DNA of 64,000 bases from Fibrobacteria bacterium (lineage in GTDB: Bacteria > Fibrobacterota > Fibrobacteria > UBA11236). The stretch is taken from assembly GCA_017881725.1 (NCBI GenBank), contig JADGQO010000030.1, positions 1-64,000 on the forward strand, read 5' to 3'. The translations under genes and the position numbers were made by a program. Shown in pieces: positions 54,153 through 62,285 of the stretch (position 1 is the first letter of the stretch; each line of letters starts with the position of its first letter). The notes below the pieces were generated by a model. It saw only the letters and a list, made by a program, of their open reading frames with translations, searched no databases and had not been told where the DNA came from.

Positions 54153-54947
54153 TCATATTTCCTCCAAATGGAACGGCACGGGATCACCGGATAGGTCGGC
54201 CGTTCCGGATTTCCGAGCCAAGAAAGCTTTGACCTCTTCGGGCCCGGATTTTTGGGCCTCGTCCCAAGTCCCATCGTACAATACCTTGCCTTGGGACAGG
54301 AACGTCAATCGATCCGCGATGGCGCGGATGGAGTCCAATTCGTGGGTTACCACCACCATGGTGATGCCCAAGGAATCACGTAGTCCCAACAGCAAATCGT
54401 CCAACTCCCTCGATGTCACCGGATCCAATCCAGCCGATGGCTCATCACAGAACAACAGTTCCGGATCGGTCACGATGGCCCGGGCCAAGCCCGCCCGCTT
54501 GCGCATGCCTCCCGACAATTCATTGGGCAGCTTGTCGTACGATCCATCCAATTTCACCTGCGTCAATTTCATGCGCACCAACGCTTCCACCACGTCGGCC
54601 GGCAAGCCCGGCTGATGCAATCGCAACGGCAAGGCCACGTTTTCCCCCACGGTCAAGGCCGACAGCAGCGCGCCTCCCTGGAACAGCACGCCCATCCGCT
54701 GGAGCAACGCCAAGGGCGGATTCCCCGCCGACCAATCCACTTCGGTGTCCAGCATGGAAATACTTCCAGCCAACGGCCGCTCCAAACCGATGATGTTTTT
54801 CAACAAGGTGGATTTGCCGCACCCCGAAGCGCCCAAGACCACGCGGATCTCGCCGGCGGCCACGCTCAGGTTCACGTCCTCCAGCACCACGCGCCCGCCG
54901 TAGCCCGCGCGCAGTCCCGTCACGCGCAACTTGGTATCGTCGCTCAA
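54153..54947 (-). CDS. mlaF: Mla-type ABC transporter ATP-binding protein
   Basis: Powers lipid transport with the MlaE permease. About 264 residues, with Walker A GASGCGKSTLLKNIIG, Q-loop FQGGALLSALTV, signature LSGGMRKRAGLARAI, Walker B LLFCDEPSAGLDPV and H-loop VTHE. The FQGGALLSALTVGENVALPL and SGGMRKRAGLARAI blocks are specific to the MlaF/Ttg2A type. The TTG at 54947 is a tentative start; no ATG fits the family N-terminus. It sits between the permease and MCE genes. Confidence 0.9.
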   Translation of the reverse strand: MSDDTKLRVTGLRAGYGGRVVLEDVNLSVAAGEIRVVLGASGCGKSTLLKNIIGLERPLAGSISMLDTEVDWSAGNPPLALLQRMGVLFQGGALLSALTVGENVALPLRLHQPGLPADVVEALVRMKLTQVKLDGSYDKLPNELSGGMRKRAGLARAIVTDPELLFCDEPSAGLDPVTSRELDDLLLGLRDSLGITMVVVTHELDSIRAIADRLTFLSQGKVLYDGTWDEAQKSGPEEVKAFLARKSGTADLSGDPVPFHLEEI

Positions 54948-55006
54948 ATCGCCGCCCCGAATTGAAAATTTATGCGCATTGCCTTCCGCTGGATTCCCGG
55001 TATCGA

Positions 55007-56107
55007 TTAATAATAAAAGATGAAGGAAAAAACCGCGTCCGCCAAGATGATGGAAAAAATGCAAGTCACCACGCAAGATGTGGTCGCCTTGCCGACCGCA
55101 TCGGCGCCGCCCCGAACGTTCAGGCCTTTTTGGATGGATACCAAAGCGATGATCCACGCGAAGGTGAGTGATTTAATCAGCGCCTGGCCGATGAAATTGA
55201 TGGTAACGGCCCCTTTCAATTCGTTGAGGTACGACGCCGGGGAAAGGCGGAAAAAAAACACGCCCACCACGAGGCCCGCGGCGATTCCACCCACGGCGGA
55301 ACATACGGTAAGCAAGGGCAAGGTGAGGCTCATGGCCCAGAAGCGCGGAAGCACCAGGAAGTGGATGGGGTTGGCCGCCATGGCATGCAGGGCGCCGACT
55401 TCCTCCTGCACGACCATGGTGCTGATCTCGGCGGTCACGGCGCTGCCGGATCGTCCCGCCAGGATTACGGCCGTCATCACCGGTCCGATTTCCGTGACCA
55501 TGGAAATGCCGATGCCGCTGGCGAGGAAAACCGTCGCGCCGAATTTTTCCAACTGGATGCCGGATTGCAGGGCCAAGGTAAAACCGATCAAGGTCGACAA
55601 CAGCAACACGATGGGAAGCGCGTTGGAACCCAGCCGGACCATCTGAATCACCGTATCTTCGCGGAGCAAGGTTTTCTTTTTGAACATCCCGAAGGACGAC
55701 CAGTACAGGGATTCGGAAAGCAGCACGAACAGGTCGCGCACCTCCCGTCCTAAAGCGTGGGCGGCCTCGCCGACCCGGTACGCCAGTTTCTCGTTCCTTT
55801 CGTTCCCCATCTCGTCGCGGCCGCCGCTGACGCCGGGTTTCCGAGGGAGAGTGGCCTTGGCTAATTCGCTTTTCAAGCGTGCATCGATTCCGACCAGGAC
55901 CAGTCGCTTTCCCGCACTTTCCATTTGCGCGTGCAAGCCCGCGAGCCAAGCCAAGGAAAGGCTGTCCAGTCTTCGCAGGCGCGCGCAGTCCAGACGCAGA
56001 TCTCCTCCGGCCGAGGCCGCAAGGATTCCGGCATGTTCCCGGGACATCCAGTCCGCGGTGATGGCTTCGGGGAGGGCGATGTTGCGGGCCGTCACGTGGG
56101 ATCCCAA
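55007..56107 (-). CDS. mlaE: MlaE-type permease with N-terminal STAS domain (MlaB-E fusion)
   Basis: A 366-residue protein. Residues about 1-95 look like a STAS domain: LRLDCARLRRLDSLSLAWLAGLHAQMESAGKRLVLVGI, which is what MlaB is in E. coli. The rest is MlaE, with the family helix VRLGSNALPIVLLLSTLIGFTLALQS, then GISMVTEIGPVMTAVILAGRSGSAVTAEISTMVVQEEVGAL. Fusion removes the need for a separate MlaB. The start TTG at 56107 is uncertain; GTG 56095 is possible. It heads the minus-strand operon. Confidence 0.9.
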   Translation of the reverse strand: MGSHVTARNIALPEAITADWMSREHAGILAASAGGDLRLDCARLRRLDSLSLAWLAGLHAQMESAGKRLVLVGIDARLKSELAKATLPRKPGVSGGRDEMGNERNEKLAYRVGEAAHALGREVRDLFVLLSESLYWSSFGMFKKKTLLREDTVIQMVRLGSNALPIVLLLSTLIGFTLALQSGIQLEKFGATVFLASGIGISMVTEIGPVMTAVILAGRSGSAVTAEISTMVVQEEVGALHAMAANPIHFLVLPRFWAMSLTLPLLTVCSAVGGIAAGLVVGVFFFRLSPASYLNELKGAVTINFIGQALIKSLTFAWIIALVSIQKGLNVRGGADAVGKATTSCVVTCIFSIILADAVFSFIFYY

Positions 56108-56167
56108 TTCGTTTCCGATGATCGGCCAGAGGCGGATAAATTGTAGATTCCTGGTACCTGCGGGATT

Positions 56168-56203
56168 GAATTCCGAGGTGGAATTGAATTCCGAGGCGGA
56201 ATT
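56168..56203. repeat. 18-base tandem repeat in the mlaE-tolC divergent promoter gap
   Basis: GAATTCCGAGGTGGAATT (56168-56185) is followed directly by a copy with one change (T to C). Each unit contains GAATTCC and GGAATT, a short inverted repeat. It could be a paired operator shared by the two divergent operons. Confidence 0.8.
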
Positions 56204-56319
56204 TGCAAGCGGGCTTCGAAACGAATCGAGCCCGGCTCACGGGAAAAGGCTTTGCCGAGAAAAATCATCGACACTTTCCGATATTTTATTCAAAATACTG
56301 ACTGGACTTTTACTGCAAA

Positions 56320-57918
56320 ATGAAATATAGGCTTTTCACCGCACTTCCATCCTTGGCGGCGATGGTAATCACCATGGTTTTCAATTCCGTCGCGGAAACC
56401 ACCGCGCGGCCCGCCGTTGTCGCATCCAAGCCCTCCGATTCATCCTCCGTGGCCGCGAAAATTCCGACGGCCACCCAATCGATTCCGGATTCGACCCAGT
56501 CCCCATCCCCATCCGCAGCGAGCAAGGATTCCCTGCGCATCGAAAGCCTCTCCTTCGACTGTTCCGAGTTGGAAAGGCGCGCCCAGGCAACGCACCCGCA
56601 GCTACTTGAAAAACGCTTGAACATCGAGAAGTCGGAGCAACAAATGCACGACTTGGAGATGTCGGCCATCCTGCCGAGGTTCACGATTGAAACGGGCATC
56701 GGTCCCGCACCCGGCTTACGCAGCGTGTTGGATACATCGAGCCTCCATTTCATGCTGGGCGACACGAATCACCCGGTCCAGCAATACCAGAAGGATTACG
56801 ATTTCGGCACCTGGGGCCCCTTTTTCGGCGTCGAAGCCACCGTGGCGCAACCCCTGAATTTTTCGCGCTACCGAGCGGGCCACCGGGCAGCCGAGGCGCA
56901 AATCAAGGTTTCCGAGGCGGAGTTCCAGAAGGAGCGCATGGACGTTTCCGAGGATGCCCAGAAGCTTTATTACAGCCGCGTTTACGCGGGCATGATGCGC
57001 GGCATCCTGAACGACGCGAGCCATGATCTGGATCGCGCCCAAAAGAAAATGGAAGACATGCTGGACGAAGGGGACGCCTCCATCAAGCAAACCGATTTGC
57101 TCGAGTTGAAAGCCAATCGTTACGCCCTGGAAAAAGCCAAGAGCGAAGCGAATCTCGGCGTCGTGCGTTCGGAACTCGGATTGCGATTCCTGATTCAGGC
57201 GATGGACTCCCAACCCCTGGCGCCCAAAGACTCGGTCTTGTTCATGCGCGGGGAAAAACTTCCTTCCCTGGATTCCCTGAAGCTGCTCACCTTGTTGAAC
57301 CACCCGGATCTCAAACGCTTGGCCAACGGCCTGGCGGCCCGGCGGGAAATGCTGCGGGTGGCGAAAGGGGAAATCGGACCGGATATTTTCCTGTTCGCGG
57401 ACTTCAAGTACACAAAAGCCTGGTCTTCGGATCGCCAGTCCGGGGGGTCGAATCCTTTCGCGACGGATCCCCTGAATGACTTGACGGCCGTGGGCGGCTT
57501 GGGCATGCGCCTCAACCTGAATTTCTGGGAGCGCTATGAACACGTGCGCAAGGCGCGCATCGAATTGAACCAATTGGAACGCACCGAGGTTTACGCGGCG
57601 CGTGGATTGTTGCTTAAGTTGCAAGACGAATACGCCCAAATGTTGGCCTGTCGCAGTAACGTAACGGAAAGCCAAAAATCCCTGCGGGCCGCCGAGGCCT
57701 GGCTGAAAGGCGCGGCTATGAAATACGATTTGGATCCCTCGCTGGCCAAGGATATGTTATCTCCGTATCGCACCGTCCTCAGCGCGAAGAAGGATTATTT
57801 CGAAGCGGTTATGAATTACAACCTCGCCGTGAGCAAGGTGATTAAGGCCGTCGGATGGACTCTGTCAGACTATATTCATACCTTGGATACCAAGGCGGTT
57901 GTTCCGCCTGGCGGTTGA
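56320..57918 (+). CDS. TolC-family outer-membrane efflux protein
   Basis: A 532-residue protein with a signal peptide and a Ser/Pro-rich spacer (about 28-75), then TolC-type helical repeats: ERRAQATHPQLLEKRLNIEKSEQQMHDLEMSAILPRF and VAQPLNFSRYRAGHRAAEAQIKVSEAEFQKERMDVSEDAQKLYY, followed by a second copy. It would form an outer-membrane channel. It begins a plus-strand operon with mlaC that is divergent to the mlaE operon; a link to the MCE transporter is likely but unproven. Confidence 0.85.
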   Translation: MKYRLFTALPSLAAMVITMVFNSVAETTARPAVVASKPSDSSSVAAKIPTATQSIPDSTQSPSPSAASKDSLRIESLSFDCSELERRAQATHPQLLEKRLNIEKSEQQMHDLEMSAILPRFTIETGIGPAPGLRSVLDTSSLHFMLGDTNHPVQQYQKDYDFGTWGPFFGVEATVAQPLNFSRYRAGHRAAEAQIKVSEAEFQKERMDVSEDAQKLYYSRVYAGMMRGILNDASHDLDRAQKKMEDMLDEGDASIKQTDLLELKANRYALEKAKSEANLGVVRSELGLRFLIQAMDSQPLAPKDSVLFMRGEKLPSLDSLKLLTLLNHPDLKRLANGLAARREMLRVAKGEIGPDIFLFADFKYTKAWSSDRQSGGSNPFATDPLNDLTAVGGLGMRLNLNFWERYEHVRKARIELNQLERTEVYAARGLLLKLQDEYAQMLACRSNVTESQKSLRAAEAWLKGAAMKYDLDPSLAKDMLSPYRTVLSAKKDYFEAVMNYNLAVSKVIKAVGWTLSDYIHTLDTKAVVPPGG

Positions 57919-58029
57919 ATCGCTGAAGTGCTGAAGCACTGAAAAGCGAGCCTGGCCGTCGTTATTGACAGCGAGGCCGCATGTTCGCAAGGGCGCGAGA
58001 AGCACGGGAAGCACGGGAAGGATTGGACG

Positions 58030-58821
58030 ATGACTCATTCTGGAATGCGTAGGTTTTTAACGGGCACGGCTTTCATGTTTTTGGCTGCGGCGGGATATGC
58101 ACTGGCGGCGGGGCCTGGTGACCCCGTTACCGTGATCAAAAAGAAAGACGCGGAATTGCAGAAGCTTCTGCATGAAAAGAATCCTTCCGGCCAGCCCGAC
58201 GCCAAGAAGACCGAGAAAATCAAGGTGCTGATCAACGGCATCTTCGATTTCGAGGAACTGGGCAAGCGTGCCTTGGGCCCCGACACTTGGAAGGCGACGC
58301 CTCCGGATCAGCAAACACGGTTCGTCAAGGCCTTCAAGGGCATGGTGGAAGCGGCTTCGGTGAAGAAATTGGAAGCGTACGAATCTGATTCATCGTTGTA
58401 CGATCCTCCGGAAGCCTCCGAGGAAAAGGCCAGCGTCACCACGCATATGTGGAACAAGGGCCAGGAATCCATCGTAACCTACAAGTTACTGGTTAAGGAC
58501 GGGTCCTGGAAGGCGTGGGATTTGATCATCGATGATTTGAGCACGGCCCATAATTACGGCGAACAGTTCCATAAAATCCTCCAGACTTCGGACATGAATG
58601 CCTTGATCGCCAAGCTGGAAAAGAAAGGCGGCGAGGTTTCCGATTCCAAGTCGGCCGGTGCAGCCAAAGGGAAATCGGATAAGAGTGCATCCGGTAGCAA
58701 ATCCACCGATTCCAAAAAAACCTCAGCCAAAGCTGCGGGCAAGCCGGCCAAGGCCGCCGTCGCGGCGCCCGGAGCAGCGTCCGCTGCGGCTCCCGCTGCG
58801 GTCCCTGCCGCCAACCCTTAA
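58030..58821 (+). CDS. mlaC: MlaC-like periplasmic lipid-binding protein
   Basis: A 263-residue protein with a signal peptide ending ALAAG, the MlaC/Ttg2D domain (about 30-200: KVLINGIFDFEELGKRALGPDTW, QQTRFVKAFKGMVEAAS, WKAWDLIIDDLSTAHNY), and a C-terminal low-complexity tail rich in Lys, Ser and Ala (about 204-263). MlaC shuttles phospholipid between MlaD and the outer membrane. It is not in the mlaEFD operon but in the divergent one with the TolC-like gene. A GTAAC-N6-GTTAC dyad is at 58474. Confidence 0.88.
   Translation: MTHSGMRRFLTGTAFMFLAAAGYALAAGPGDPVTVIKKKDAELQKLLHEKNPSGQPDAKKTEKIKVLINGIFDFEELGKRALGPDTWKATPPDQQTRFVKAFKGMVEAASVKKLEAYESDSSLYDPPEASEEKASVTTHMWNKGQESIVTYKLLVKDGSWKAWDLIIDDLSTAHNYGEQFHKILQTSDMNALIAKLEKKGGEVSDSKSAGAAKGKSDKSASGSKSTDSKKTSAKAAGKPAKAAVAAPGAASAAAPAAVPAANP
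58474..58489. repeat. GTAAC-N6-GTTAC dyad (mlaC)
   Basis: GTAAC-CTACAA-GTTAC. Confidence 0.9.
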
Positions 58822-58830
58822 GGTCGACGC

Positions 58831-59562
58831 ATGATCTGGGTCTGGATTGCCATCGCCATCCCGGCCCTCTTCGTCCTTACCCTGGCATCCATCCGCTTTC
58901 ACTTGGAGGCGGAATACCTTTCTCCCCTGCACGTTTCCTCCACCGCGAAGATTTCATTTTTCGGGCTGTCCTGGAAAAAGGAAATTCATTTTCAAAAACC
59001 TGCCGAATCCGACACGAGTTCGACCACGGATGACTCTACGGAAAGAGTCACGGAAAATCCGGCTGGAGTATTTCTTAGCGCGGCGTCGTCAGAATCCGGA
59101 TTCGTCGTCATCCCGGAAAGTTGGACGCGCAAGGTGACGGCCGCCCGAAGGCGTTTCCGTCCGGCATTCAAAAAGTTTTTGCTGGATCCCGTAGCTTGGA
59201 AAATCATTTCCGGATACCTTTTCGCCGCCGGTTGGCGCCTGCTTCGGACTCTCAATTTGCGGCTCCGCTATTTATCCATCGGGTTGGAGGACGTTTTGTC
59301 GATGGGAAAACTGGCGGCCGTGATATCCGTCCTCCGGGGAATATTTCCGGCCTTAGCCTGTCCCATAGAATATCGTTTCTGCCAAAGTACGGCCTCGGCG
59401 CGTGTCCAGTGCACGGCCGGATTTTCCGCGCTCAAACTCTGTTCCACCCTATTCATGCTACTTTTCACCTTTCCCTGGTTTCGGCTGGCCGCGCGTTTCC
59501 GGGCCGGATGGCGTAATCCGGAACTCAACGGCTGGCAGCGGCGTATCGCCTCCGCTCTGTAA
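58831..59562 (+). CDS. Membrane protein of unknown function, DUF2953-like
   Basis: A 243-residue protein with an N-terminal transmembrane helix (WIAIAIPALFVLTLA), a beta-rich periplasmic or cytoplasmic part, then a second hydrophobic region (LKLCSTLFMLLFTFPWF) near the C-terminus. The layout resembles DUF2953-type envelope proteins but the match is loose. It follows mlaC by nine bases, so it belongs to the same transcript. Its task in lipid transport, if any, is unknown. Confidence 0.45.
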   Translation: MIWVWIAIAIPALFVLTLASIRFHLEAEYLSPLHVSSTAKISFFGLSWKKEIHFQKPAESDTSSTTDDSTERVTENPAGVFLSAASSESGFVVIPESWTRKVTAARRRFRPAFKKFLLDPVAWKIISGYLFAAGWRLLRTLNLRLRYLSIGLEDVLSMGKLAAVISVLRGIFPALACPIEYRFCQSTASARVQCTAGFSALKLCSTLFMLLFTFPWFRLAARFRAGWRNPELNGWQRRIASAL

Positions 59563-59590
59563 TCCGCCCAGACCCAGCCGGACGATCCGG

Positions 59591-59618
59591 CCGGAGTCTT
59601 CCGGCCGGAAGACTCCGG
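59591..59618. repeat. Perfect 28-base palindrome
   Basis: CCGGAGTCTTCCGG followed at once by its own complement, CCGGAAGACTCCGG. It has no spacer. It lies in the gap between the DUF2953-like gene and the 59676 gene; no T run follows. It is either a strong hairpin, a cruciform, or a binding site of a dimeric protein. Confidence 0.95.
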
Positions 59619-59675
59619 GCGGAGGATTCCCGCCGGAGGATTACTACTTTAACCCCGTCGGGAAAGGAAAGGCCA

Positions 59676-60260
59676 ATGAGCTTTCTGGAAAAAGAAGACG
59701 AAGGCAAACAATCCAGTTTCTGGGATTGGGTCGTAGGCATCGGTTTGGTCGTGGTCATCGGCGGTTTCACCGTTTATTACCAGTACCAGAAGCGCTCGTC
59801 CAAAACCCGCTTCGATCTGGCCGACGCGACCTATAAATCCGGACATTTCAAGGACGCGGCCAAAATTTACGAGGAATTGAAGTCAGCCCAATACCTGACC
59901 ACGCACGACGACAGTACCATCTACGTGCGCATGGATTCCATTGAGACCGCGCAGGAATTACAAGCCGCCCTGGTGGCGCAATTGAAGGCCAAAGCCGCTG
60001 CCGGCGACTTGAACGGCATCCTACCCGCATTGCAGGGATTGCGTTTCGCCGAATTGCTTTCGGATGGGGATAAAGCCTGGATCGATTCGGTGAAGGCCCA
60101 TCCTCCCGCACCGCCGGACACGACCAAATCGCCCGCTCCAGCGAATCCGGCATCGACACCCGCCGGAAAAGCCACCAAAACTTCCGCGCCTGCGGCCAAA
60201 CCTTCGGAAAAATCTTCCGTCGGCAAACCGTCCGCCGCGAAGTCCAAGCCGGCGCAATAA
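59676..60260 (+). CDS. Single-pass membrane protein with a Pro/Ala-rich tail
   Basis: A 194-residue protein with one N-terminal transmembrane helix (WVVGIGLVVVIGGFTVYYQY), a short TPR-like helical pair (TRFDLADATYKSGHFKDAAKIYEEL), and a Pro/Ala/Lys-rich tail from about residue 140. AAGGAAAGG precedes the ATG. It faces tsaE tail to tail. No function is known; the layout resembles membrane-anchored TPR proteins of secretion complexes. Confidence 0.55.
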   Translation: MSFLEKEDEGKQSSFWDWVVGIGLVVVIGGFTVYYQYQKRSSKTRFDLADATYKSGHFKDAAKIYEELKSAQYLTTHDDSTIYVRMDSIETAQELQAALVAQLKAKAAAGDLNGILPALQGLRFAELLSDGDKAWIDSVKAHPPAPPDTTKSPAPANPASTPAGKATKTSAPAAKPSEKSSVGKPSAAKSKPAQ

Positions 60261-60277
60261 ATATCACGCCACGCGCG

Positions 60278-60724
60278 TCATTCCCCTGAAGTAACGTGAA
60301 TGTTACGTAGGTTCCCTTCGCCGACGCGGATGGTCACGCGGTAGCCAATTGCCATCCCTGCCGGCAGGCGATCCGGCCATTCCACCAGGCAAATTGCGGA
60401 TCCGTCGAAATAATGATCCAACCCGATTTCCTCCCAATCGACCGGGTGGCCGCGTTCGGCGGCGGTGGAATCCAACCGGTACAAATCCATGTGATAAACC
60501 ATGACGGGTCCGGGATATTCATGGATGATGGCGTAAGTGGGAGAATGCACGGGACCGGCGCACCCCAAACCTTCCACGATGCCGCGGCATAAGGCCGTCT
60601 TGCCCGCCCCGAGCGGGCCATTCAAGGCAACGATGTCGCCCGGCCGCAACCGGGACGCGAAAGTCCGCGCCCAGGCTACGGTCTCGGCCTCGGAGCGCGA
60701 GACGAATTCCTCGCTGGAATCCAC
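60278..60724 (-). CDS. tsaE: tRNA threonylcarbamoyladenosine biosynthesis ATPase
   Basis: A 148-residue P-loop ATPase that drives the TsaBD complex making t6A37 in tRNA. It has Walker A GPLGAGKTAL, HSPTYAIIHEYPG, YHMDLYRL and ICLVEWPDRLP, all typical. It ends with a GTAAC-N6-GTTAC dyad (60291). It follows the PorX-like gene with only four bases between; a porX-tsaE pairing is something I recall from Bacteroidota. Confidence 0.95.
   Translation of the reverse strand: MDSSEEFVSRSEAETVAWARTFASRLRPGDIVALNGPLGAGKTALCRGIVEGLGCAGPVHSPTYAIIHEYPGPVMVYHMDLYRLDSTAAERGHPVDWEEIGLDHYFDGSAICLVEWPDRLPAGMAIGYRVTIRVGEGNLRNIHVTSGE
60291..60306. repeat. GTAAC-N6-GTTAC dyad (tsaE 3' end)
   Basis: GTAAC-GTGAAT-GTTAC. 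Confidence 0.9.
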
Positions 60725-60728
60725 GGGG

Positions 60729-62285
60729 CTATTTCGGCGTCAGGGTCACCAGGGGAACCAGGAGTTCTTCGATGGACAGGCCCCCGCCCACCATCTGGCC
60801 CTTGAACTGGGTCACGAAATACTGGAACTTGTTGGGGTAGACGAAATAATACTTGTCCTTCGCGATGGCATAGGCGATTTCGCCCACCTCGCCCGGCAGG
60901 CCGTACTGCACCGGCGTCTCGACAAACAAAGCATGGCGTTCATCACAAGAAATATTCTGCCCGATTTTGACGCGCGGGTTGGGGGTTTTTTCCTCCTGGC
61001 AAAAGACTTCGGCGGGCGAGTCGACCAGCACGGTTCCATGATCGCTGGTCAGGATGACGGTGCGCTTCCGCTCTGCGAAACTTTTCAGGATTTCGAAGAG
61101 TTTCGAAGACTTGAACCAAGTCTTGGCCAACTCCCGGAAGCCTTTTTCGTCTGGCACGATTTCGCGCAAAAGCGAGCTTTCCCGGCGCAGTAAATTCAGA
61201 ATGTCGAAAAACTCCACCACGATGGTGACCAGGCTTTCCGAATCGTAGCGATCCAAATCCTCGGCCAGTTTCAAGCTGTCTTCCGGTTGCCGCAAATGGA
61301 CGATGGCGGGCTCTTCCAAATCGATGCCGTTGATGCGCAGGTTATGCTTCAGGAGTTCGCGCTCATACGGAGCCTTGTCCTCCTCGTCCTGCATTTTTTT
61401 CCAGAGCTGCGGCTGCTTGAGGCTCACTTCGCGCGGGCTTTGGCCGGAGAATAATCCCACCCGGCAATTGGTTTTTTCGCTGGGCAACAAGGCCCAGGAA
61501 ATCGCATTTTCGACCTTGAAGACCGTTTCCAACAAGGGTTGCAAAGCCAGCCATTGGTCAACGCGGAAGCCGGCCATGACCAACAAACAAGCCTTCTCGC
61601 CGCGTTTCAAGACGGGAATCACCTTGCGCTTCAGCGCCTGGGTGCAAAGATTGGCGTTGCCGCCTTTCTTGCCGAACCAGGACACGTAGTTCTCCTCCAC
61701 GTAGGTGATGAACTTGCGCGTGACTTCCTTTTTCTGGCCCAAGTGGGTCTCTTCCAGGCCTTGATCGGAAATGGCGGCCAGGTCGTTGTCCCATTTGCAT
61801 AATTGGAAATAAATCTTCTCCCATTTGGTCGGGAGCAAGTTTGTCATCAGGCTGCTTTTGTTTTCCGACAGTTCGCGCACGTAGGCCGACGTAACATGGT
61901 TGTTACGGATGGCGCGCGAGTGCAGGATGCTTTTGCACACGGAAAGAATCTGCGAAGGGTTCACGGGCTTGATCAAATAGCCGTTGATGTTGCGCCCCAG
62001 GGCCGCTTCCATCAGACGCTCTTCCTCGCTCTTGGTCACCATCACCACGGGAATGTTGGCGTCGTACTCCTTGATTTCCTCCAAGGTGGACAAGCCGTCC
62101 TTGCCGGCCATCTGCTCGTCCAAAAGCACCAGGTCATAGTCTTTGCTCTTGACCATCGCCACGGCGTCGTCGCCGTTGGTGGCTTTTTCCACCTCGTAGC
62201 CATGGGCTTCCATGAACATGATATGGGAGCGGAGAAACTCGATTTCATCGTCGACCCAAAGGAGCCTTTTGCCGTTACTCGTCAT
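60729..62285 (-). CDS. porX: PorX-like response regulator with PglZ domain
   Basis: A 518-residue protein: receiver domain (1-120) with phospho-acceptor Asp56 in VLLDEQM, then GRNINGYLIKPVNPSQIL, which is diagnostic of PorX, a helical linker, and an AlkP-fold PglZ domain with SDHG (414-417), RVKIGQNI and YFVYPNKFQYFVTQFKGQMVGGGLSIEELLVPL. In Bacteroidota PorX controls type IX secretion. Catalytic residues as I recall them are altered: VMAGFR (236-241) where an Asp is usual, and LPSEKTNCR (267-275) in place of PTATQYAR. It overlaps the kinase gene (ATGA). A dyad lies at 61891. Confidence 0.9.
   Translation of the reverse strand: MTSNGKRLLWVDDEIEFLRSHIMFMEAHGYEVEKATNGDDAVAMVKSKDYDLVLLDEQMAGKDGLSTLEEIKEYDANIPVVMVTKSEEERLMEAALGRNINGYLIKPVNPSQILSVCKSILHSRAIRNNHVTSAYVRELSENKSSLMTNLLPTKWEKIYFQLCKWDNDLAAISDQGLEETHLGQKKEVTRKFITYVEENYVSWFGKKGGNANLCTQALKRKVIPVLKRGEKACLLVMAGFRVDQWLALQPLLETVFKVENAISWALLPSEKTNCRVGLFSGQSPREVSLKQPQLWKKMQDEEDKAPYERELLKHNLRINGIDLEEPAIVHLRQPEDSLKLAEDLDRYDSESLVTIVVEFFDILNLLRRESSLLREIVPDEKGFRELAKTWFKSSKLFEILKSFAERKRTVILTSDHGTVLVDSPAEVFCQEEKTPNPRVKIGQNISCDERHALFVETPVQYGLPGEVGEIAYAIAKDKYYFVYPNKFQYFVTQFKGQMVGGGLSIEELLVPLVTLTPK
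61891..61906. repeat. GTAAC-N6-GTTAC dyad (PorX-like)
   Basis: GTAAC-ATGGTT-GTTAC, in the region linking the receiver domain to the PglZ part. Confidence 0.9.
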
